Assembly (NCBI RefSeq): GCF_002257705.1
Contig: NZ_LSLK01000075.1
Coordinates: forward strand, 1 to 64,000
Length of the DNA stretch: 64,000 nt
DNA from: Sporomusa silvacetica DSM 10669
GTDB lineage: Bacteria > Bacillota > Negativicutes > Sporomusales > Sporomusaceae
Reading direction: 5' to 3'
Position numbers and translations under genes: made by a program. The notes under the pieces are model-generated. The model was not told where the DNA came from. It made no database searches and was given only the letters and a program-made list of their open reading frames with translations. Positions 60,342-64,000 of this stretch are shown piece after piece (within the stretch, counting starts at the first letter, position 1; every line of letters starts with the position of its first letter).

Positions 60342-61331
60342 TTATTGTTTGAGCGGCTTTATTAAATCTTTTAATTCTGCTGGGATGTAAGGCAATTCCC
60401 CGGTACGAACTAACGGGTTCATAGAAATAAAACCTGCATCATTTAAATATTTTTGTCCATCTGTCAGGAGAAAGTGTATGAACTGCAGCGCCTCCTTGGG
60501 ATGTGGTGCGTTATTCACCAGCGTAAGGCCATAAATAATTGGCTGTCCGTATACTTGTTCACTGTTCCCTGTTTTTTTGCCATTAAGCGTCAGCGTTGCT
60601 TGCTTGTAATAATTCGCATAATCCAAGGAAGAAAAATCGAGTTCAACCGGCAAGGTAATATAGCGATAGCCGCCTTGTTTGGCTGACGATTCATAAAAGA
60701 AGAAGTAATCCAATCGACCTGAATTCAGCATTTCTTTGATAGTTTTTCCATCATTGATGGTGTTAGACTCGTGAAAATTATTTACCAGCTCTTGATACAA
60801 GCCTTGTTTAAGATAGTATTTTTCAGCTAATTGCAATGTTAGGACAGCCCGGTAGCCGCCAGGATCCAAATTCGGGTCAGTATGACCATACTGCACATCT
60901 GGCCTTGATAAAATATCATACCAATTGTCACTGGTAATCTCATTAGCGTACTTACTTTTGTCGGTAAAGGCTACAACGGTTTTATTGCGGGCGAAAAATA
61001 TATTAAACTTTGCATATTCAGGCATCATTAAATTATCAATAGTTTCATAGTCAGCAGAAGCAACAACGTCACATGGTCTCTTCAGTTCCGTTACTTTCCG
61101 GGCGGCTTCCCGGCTGCCACTGCCCTCTAAAATGATTTTGATATCCGGATGAGACTTTTCATAAGCTTCGGCTGCCTTCTGGAATGGTCCGCTTAAACTG
61201 CCAGCATGAAAGACAGTAACCTCTGTAATTGGGTGATTTTGGCTTGCCTCGGCAAAACTGCTTTGTTGCCCCAGTCCAATGAGTGCTACGCATAGAAAAA
61301 GACCCATTAATTTCATTATTTTTCGATTCAT
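60342..61331 (-). CDS. wtpA: Tungstate/molybdate ABC transporter substrate-binding protein
   Basis: A 329-residue periplasmic-binding protein with a signal peptide (to about residue 29, SSFAEAS) and VTVFHAGSLSGPFQKAAEAYE, SREAARKVTELKRPCDVVASADYETI and GHTDPNLDPGGYRAVLTLQLAEKYY, the WtpA/ModA-like oxyanion-binding pattern. It should capture tungstate or molybdate outside the cell for W/Mo enzymes. Permease and ATPase genes are not in the window, so the transporter partners are elsewhere or downstream of the DUF364 gene's neighbours. Confidence 0.92.
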   Translation of the reverse strand: MNRKIMKLMGLFLCVALIGLGQQSSFAEASQNHPITEVTVFHAGSLSGPFQKAAEAYEKSHPDIKIILEGSGSREAARKVTELKRPCDVVASADYETIDNLMMPEYAKFNIFFARNKTVVAFTDKSKYANEITSDNWYDILSRPDVQYGHTDPNLDPGGYRAVLTLQLAEKYYLKQGLYQELVNNFHESNTINDGKTIKEMLNSGRLDYFFFYESSAKQGGYRYITLPVELDFSSLDYANYYKQATLTLNGKKTGNSEQVYGQPIIYGLTLVNNAPHPKEALQFIHFLLTDGQKYLNDAGFISMNPLVRTGELPYIPAELKDLIKPLKQ

Positions 61332-61817
61332 AATACACGCCCCTTTTGCAAATATTTAACAAGTTAATTTTGAAAAACAACTGCTTTTGTAAAACACTGA
61401 CAAGCCCAAAATTAAACACAAGTTTTACATTTGGGTTAGATGCTTCATATTCTTTTTGAATCCTTCAGAGGGTCTTTGAGCTAATTAATTACACCTCCCT
61501 TTCACGGTTAATCCCCCCTTGCCCAATTAAAGCAAGCATAAACTAACAAAATCATCAAGTACCTATGGTATATTATAGTATTTATTTGTTTATATTGGCA
61601 AGATCTTAATTGACGAATCAATTCACCCTCTTTTTATAAAGAATAAAGTCCGTTCTAGTCTAAACTTCGCAAAAAATTTTCCTAACAATATATGCCAACC
61701 ATATTGATTTATACAACACCAAACAATATAATAGTAATTAATCATTCATGTTTGTTTATGTTGGTTCGTGTTGACCGAACACCGCTTTATCATCAAAGTT
61801 TCATAATCGGATAGTCT
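61332..61817. other. Long upstream region of wtpA
   Basis: AT-rich, without a gene on either strand. Two related motifs, ATTTGTTTATATTGG (61583) and GTTTGTTTATGTTGG (61747), and a nearby AT-palindrome (caatatatgccaaccatattg) could be regulator sites. A GTGTT-AACAC hairpin lies near 61770-61785. No riboswitch is recognised on the minus strand for wtpA. Confidence 0.45.
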
Positions 61818-61910
61818 GCTCCTTAGCTGATTTACCTAATCCTTTTGAGGTACGGTATCCGGCCGATCGGTATAGCTGAAAACGGCTATATCTCCCTTTT
61901 GGAAAGGAGC
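61818..61910 (+). ncRNA. Structured RNA candidate, unassigned class
   Basis: An outer stem GCTCCTT (61818-61824) with AAGGAGC (61904-61910) closes a junction holding TACCT/AGGTA (61833-61837, 61848-61852), a CCGATCGG palindrome (61863-61870) and an 8-bp stem TATAGCTG/CGGCTATA (61871-61890, one G-U). A CCTAATCC...GGTACGG stretch recalls part of the c-di-AMP (ydaO) riboswitch, but the rest does not match, so no class is assigned. A terminator follows at 61973. Confidence 0.5.
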
Positions 61911-61972
61911 AATATTTCAAGCAGCAAAATTTTGCACTTGTTTTATGATTTTCATTATGCTCGCTTGAATTT

Positions 61973-62015
61973 ATTGCCAAGCCCTTTCCGTTCTGGATCG
62001 GCTTGGCAATTTTAG
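61973..62015 (+). terminator. Terminator downstream of the RNA candidate
   Basis: ATTGCCAAGCC pairs with GGCTTGGCAAT around a 16-base loop, followed by TTTTAGTTT. Together with the upstream fold it could form a transcription-attenuation system for the plus-strand genes, or simply end a small RNA. Confidence 0.8.
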
Positions 62016-62029
62016 TTTAAGCTTTTCTT

Positions 62030-62114
62030 GTCCAGATGGAAAGTAAATACTTTCCCTGGATTGAACGACTAAGGCTTCTGCTGGCGTCCTAAAGGACTTG
62101 CCACAAGCCAACTC
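62030..62114 (+). repeat. Interspersed hairpin repeat, copy B (short form)
   Basis: The same order as copy A: a TCCAGATGGAAAGT/ACTTTCCCTGGA hairpin, TTGAACGACTAAGGCTTCTG, then TCCTAAAGGACTTG and CACAAGCCAA, but without the 57-base insert. It lies directly after the terminator. Confidence 0.88.
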
Positions 62115-62122
62115 TTTTCTTA

Positions 62123-62172
62123 TCCAGATGGAAAGTATAATACTTTCCCTGGATTGAACGACTAAGGCTTTT
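62123..62172 (+). repeat. Interspersed hairpin repeat, copy C (partial)
   Basis: Repeats the first part of copy B (hairpin and TTGAACGACTAAGGCTT) only 9 bases after it, then stops. Head-to-tail with copy B. Confidence 0.88.
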
Positions 62173-62229
62173 CTTATCGATTTAGTTAGACTTTTTTGTC
62201 AAAACAAAATGTTACTAGGGGGAAAAATT

Positions 62230-62589
62230 ATGTATTCACGAATCAATGATCACAGTGATGTTTTAACCAATGGGAGGATCATGCTACTAACCGACAACGA
62301 ACCCGGTTGCTATACACTAACTGACTTACAATACTCTGAACATGCATTTCAAGAACTTCTTGTAGATACCCATAAAGCCATTCAAGAGGCTAAATTGTCT
62401 AAGAACGACTATACGCTTGAGACCTATGTTAATATCCTTGTAACGTTAACAAACAACCTAAAAAATATTACAGAGTCTCTTCTGGCAGTCAAAGCGGAAA
62501 TACAGACAGCCAATGGCGAGCGAAGTACTACTATTGCTGCGTCTTACCAAATAGAAAGTGTCGAATGTATTACAAAAAAAGTGGTGTAA
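62230..62589 (+). CDS. Hypothetical protein, 119 residues
   Basis: The ATG at 62230 follows GGGGGAAAAATT. The protein starts MYSRINDHSDVLTNGRIMLL and is mostly helical in the second half (ETYVNILVTLTNNLKNITESLLAVKAEIQ), without membrane segment or known motif. It lies 48 bases before a larger gene in the same direction and probably shares its transcript. Function unknown. Confidence 0.65.
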   Translation: MYSRINDHSDVLTNGRIMLLTDNEPGCYTLTDLQYSEHAFQELLVDTHKAIQEAKLSKNDYTLETYVNILVTLTNNLKNITESLLAVKAEIQTANGERSTTIAASYQIESVECITKKVV

Positions 62590-62637
62590 AGAAAATAGAG
62601 AGGTTTATTTTGAAATACAAAAGGATGGTGATACCGC

Positions 62638-64000
62638 ATGAAGATTTCAGATTTCACATTAGTAGCCAATAATATCTCTATTGATACGCTCCCTCTTTTT
62701 GTCCAGCTTGCTGCCGATACATCATCGGCATACAAAGAAATAGACTCGCTTTATGAAGTTGATAAAACTCGTTATCAGATCGCAGCATCTCATTCTTCCT
62801 ATGCTAATCATCCTTTGTTCACCACCAGCGGCATTGATCGACAAATTTATGCCGTAAAATACTTAGGAATGGTGCTTGTAGCTATGGAAGATGGCCCTTG
62901 TTCTCCCCTATTTGAACAGGTAATACACATTCTGGCAAAACGCTGGAACAACTTGTATGGCTATATAAAAAATTCCGAAACAATTGATTTATCAAAAGCC
63001 GCTGAACCAGAGTATTATGCCGAATCCATAAAATATGGTCAATACCACAATCTTCTTACTGGCGCCGCAACACAATATCTCCACTATTTCATTGCAATGT
63101 ATCCAGCAATTGATTTACCGCCTCATGCCTCCCTAAAATTCGCCATGTTTATTACCTGTGTTTTAGGCAAAAAAGCAATCGTGCCAGAACCTGAGACTTT
63201 ATTCGTTGTGCGAACACTCGCCAGCAAACTTGATAACACTAGCGATTTCCAACAATTAAAAAGCAGGCTGAATAAACCAGCAATAAAAAAAATGGCCCGC
63301 CAACTTAAAAATGCGATATATCAAAAGGTATTTCATAATTATCTTGAACCCTGGAACGGCGACCACTTCTGGGAAGGAATGGCTCACTGCACCGCGTATC
63401 TGTCATCATCAGCAGGAATATCCTTGGCTTCACCAAAAATTTTGACAAAGATTAAAGAACGAGATGTCGAACTACTTTGCCGCCTCTATATTATAAAGAT
63501 GACTTCAGAGTTATTTCGATCCAATCGTAAGCAAAGCCAAGAGGATCTGGAATCAGAATGTGCCGAGTTTGTAATGCTCGGCTTAAGTTTACTCGAATTC
63601 ATACGTGAGTATAAAAAAACGAGAAAATATTACTTTGAACAAAATAGTCCTTTTATATATGCCGAAATGGATAATCTCAAAAAACAACTTCACGCCTACG
63701 AAATAGAAGTTCGCAAGCTGAGTGCGGATTTGGCAGCAAAAACCGATTTACTGGCCCAAAAAGAAGAAGAGCTTAACACCTTGGTTCTCAAACAAAAGTT
63801 CGTGGTAAATGCCTTAAGCAAAGAAACTGAGCTACTTCAAACTAAGATCACTCAAGTGGAAAATCACCGAAAGCAAATTAAAGACATAGAAACCATAAAC
63901 TCTGATAATATTATAAATTTGGCAACATCCAATCACTACAATATCGAGGCAGCTTTAAACACCTTAAGCAACATACACGCCTTGGTTATCGGCGGTGCTG
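62638..64000 (+). CDS. Large hypothetical protein, C-terminal DUF2325-like start (cut by window end)
   Basis: An open frame from the ATG at 62638 (AAGGATGGTG upstream) runs 454 codons to the window end with no stop. Residues 1-330 are mostly helical without a named domain; about 335-425 form a coiled coil (LSADLAAKTDLLAQKEEELN, then repeated Lys/Glu/Gln). The last visible residues, SNIHALVIGGA, look like the first strand and Gly-rich loop of a DUF2325 domain, common at the end of such proteins in Firmicutes. That domain call needs the next 200 bases. Confidence 0.72.
   Translation, partial: MKISDFTLVANNISIDTLPLFVQLAADTSSAYKEIDSLYEVDKTRYQIAASHSSYANHPLFTTSGIDRQIYAVKYLGMVLVAMEDGPCSPLFEQVIHILAKRWNNLYGYIKNSETIDLSKAAEPEYYAESIKYGQYHNLLTGAATQYLHYFIAMYPAIDLPPHASLKFAMFITCVLGKKAIVPEPETLFVVRTLASKLDNTSDFQQLKSRLNKPAIKKMARQLKNAIYQKVFHNYLEPWNGDHFWEGMAHCTAYLSSSAGISLASPKILTKIKERDVELLCRLYIIKMTSELFRSNRKQSQEDLESECAEFVMLGLSLLEFIREYKKTRKYYFEQNSPFIYAEMDNLKKQLHAYEIEVRKLSADLAAKTDLLAQKEEELNTLVLKQKFVVNALSKETELLQTKITQVENHRKQIKDIETINSDNIINLATSNHYNIEAALNTLSNIHALVIGGA

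Noticed and set aside
61332..61817. Moco or tungsten riboswitch upstream of wtpA on the minus strand
   Set aside because: None of the expected conserved blocks could be seen.
61818..61910. Assignment to the c-di-AMP (ydaO) riboswitch
   Set aside because: Only one short segment resembles it; the remaining stems and conserved loops do not match, so no class is given.
1..64000. CRISPR array
   Set aside because: No array of 24-40 base repeats with unique spacers was seen; the only tandem repeat is the coding 15-bp unit at the left edge.

Overview
The window reads as one chromosomal segment of a low-to-moderate GC, anaerobic, endospore-forming Firmicute. The spore genes (gerA-type germination operon, spoVS, ylbJ, ytaF), an anaerobic class III ribonucleotide reductase, a tungstate-binding protein, FabK-type fatty acid synthesis and the gene order smc-ftsY-ylxM-ffh-rpsP-khpA-ylqD-rimM-trmD-rplS-lepB-rbgA point to the Negativicutes, most likely Sporomusaceae (Pelosinus/Sporomusa relatives). 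That placement is inference from gene content and order; no 16S gene is present.

Layout. 1-310: 5' part of a secreted, glutamine-rich pentapeptide-repeat protein (minus strand, cut by the window edge). About 555-3575: a decayed transposon with a DDE transposase, an AAA ATPase carrying a nonsense codon and a frameshift, and a frameshifted PD-(D/E)XK nuclease. About 3722-4060: a remnant of a REP-associated tyrosine transposase interrupted by a GC-rich inverted repeat. 4182-8558: a germinant-receptor operon (A, C, B and a small fourth membrane protein). 8920-9440: a comM/yifB pseudogene. 9461-10944: yraN, an FlhB-like gene and rnhB. 11155-16357: accessory genes (40-residue desulforedoxin-like protein, EF-hand protein, polysaccharide deacetylase, YkuD protein, MmcQ/YjbR protein, TIGR00725 protein, secreted protein).

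16451-29184: a large translation/secretion/chromosome cluster, all on the minus strand: rbgA, lepB, rplS, RNA methyltransferase, trmD, rimM, ylqD, khpA, rpsP, ffh, ylxM, ftsY, smc, spoVS and an Elp3-like radical SAM gene. 29233-38786: rnc and the fatty acid/phospholipid cluster (fabF, nitronate-monooxygenase-like flavoprotein, acpP, fabG, fabD, fabK, fabH, plsX, fapR), then rpmF and yceD. 38897-46139: ackA, tmcAL, a patatin-like gene, ylbJ, a coiled-coil gene, coaD, rsmD and an NlpC/P60 hydrolase. 46299-46535: half a tRNA-Pro, a complete tRNA-Pro(CGG) and tRNA-Tyr(GUA) behind a strong promoter. 46634-51543: a TIGR03960 radical SAM gene and nrdG-nrdD-nrdR with a probable NrdR box upstream.

51718-64000 is the accessory end: PRC-barrel and GlsB-like genes, a serine-recombinase region (about 53.05-55.85 kb) bracketed by perfect 28-bp direct repeats and holding several micro-genes and a perfect 21-bp inverted repeat, an LCP protein, ytaF, an apparently exported nucleoside deaminase, a DUF364-wtpA pair, an 870-bp intergenic region with a foldable RNA, a terminator and two copies of an interspersed hairpin repeat, then two plus-strand genes, the last probably DUF2325-type and cut by the window end.

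Most of the window is standard core genome. The parts most worth a second look are the recombinase region and its repeat family, the structured RNA at 61818-61910, the exported deaminase, and the decayed transposon with its nuclease.
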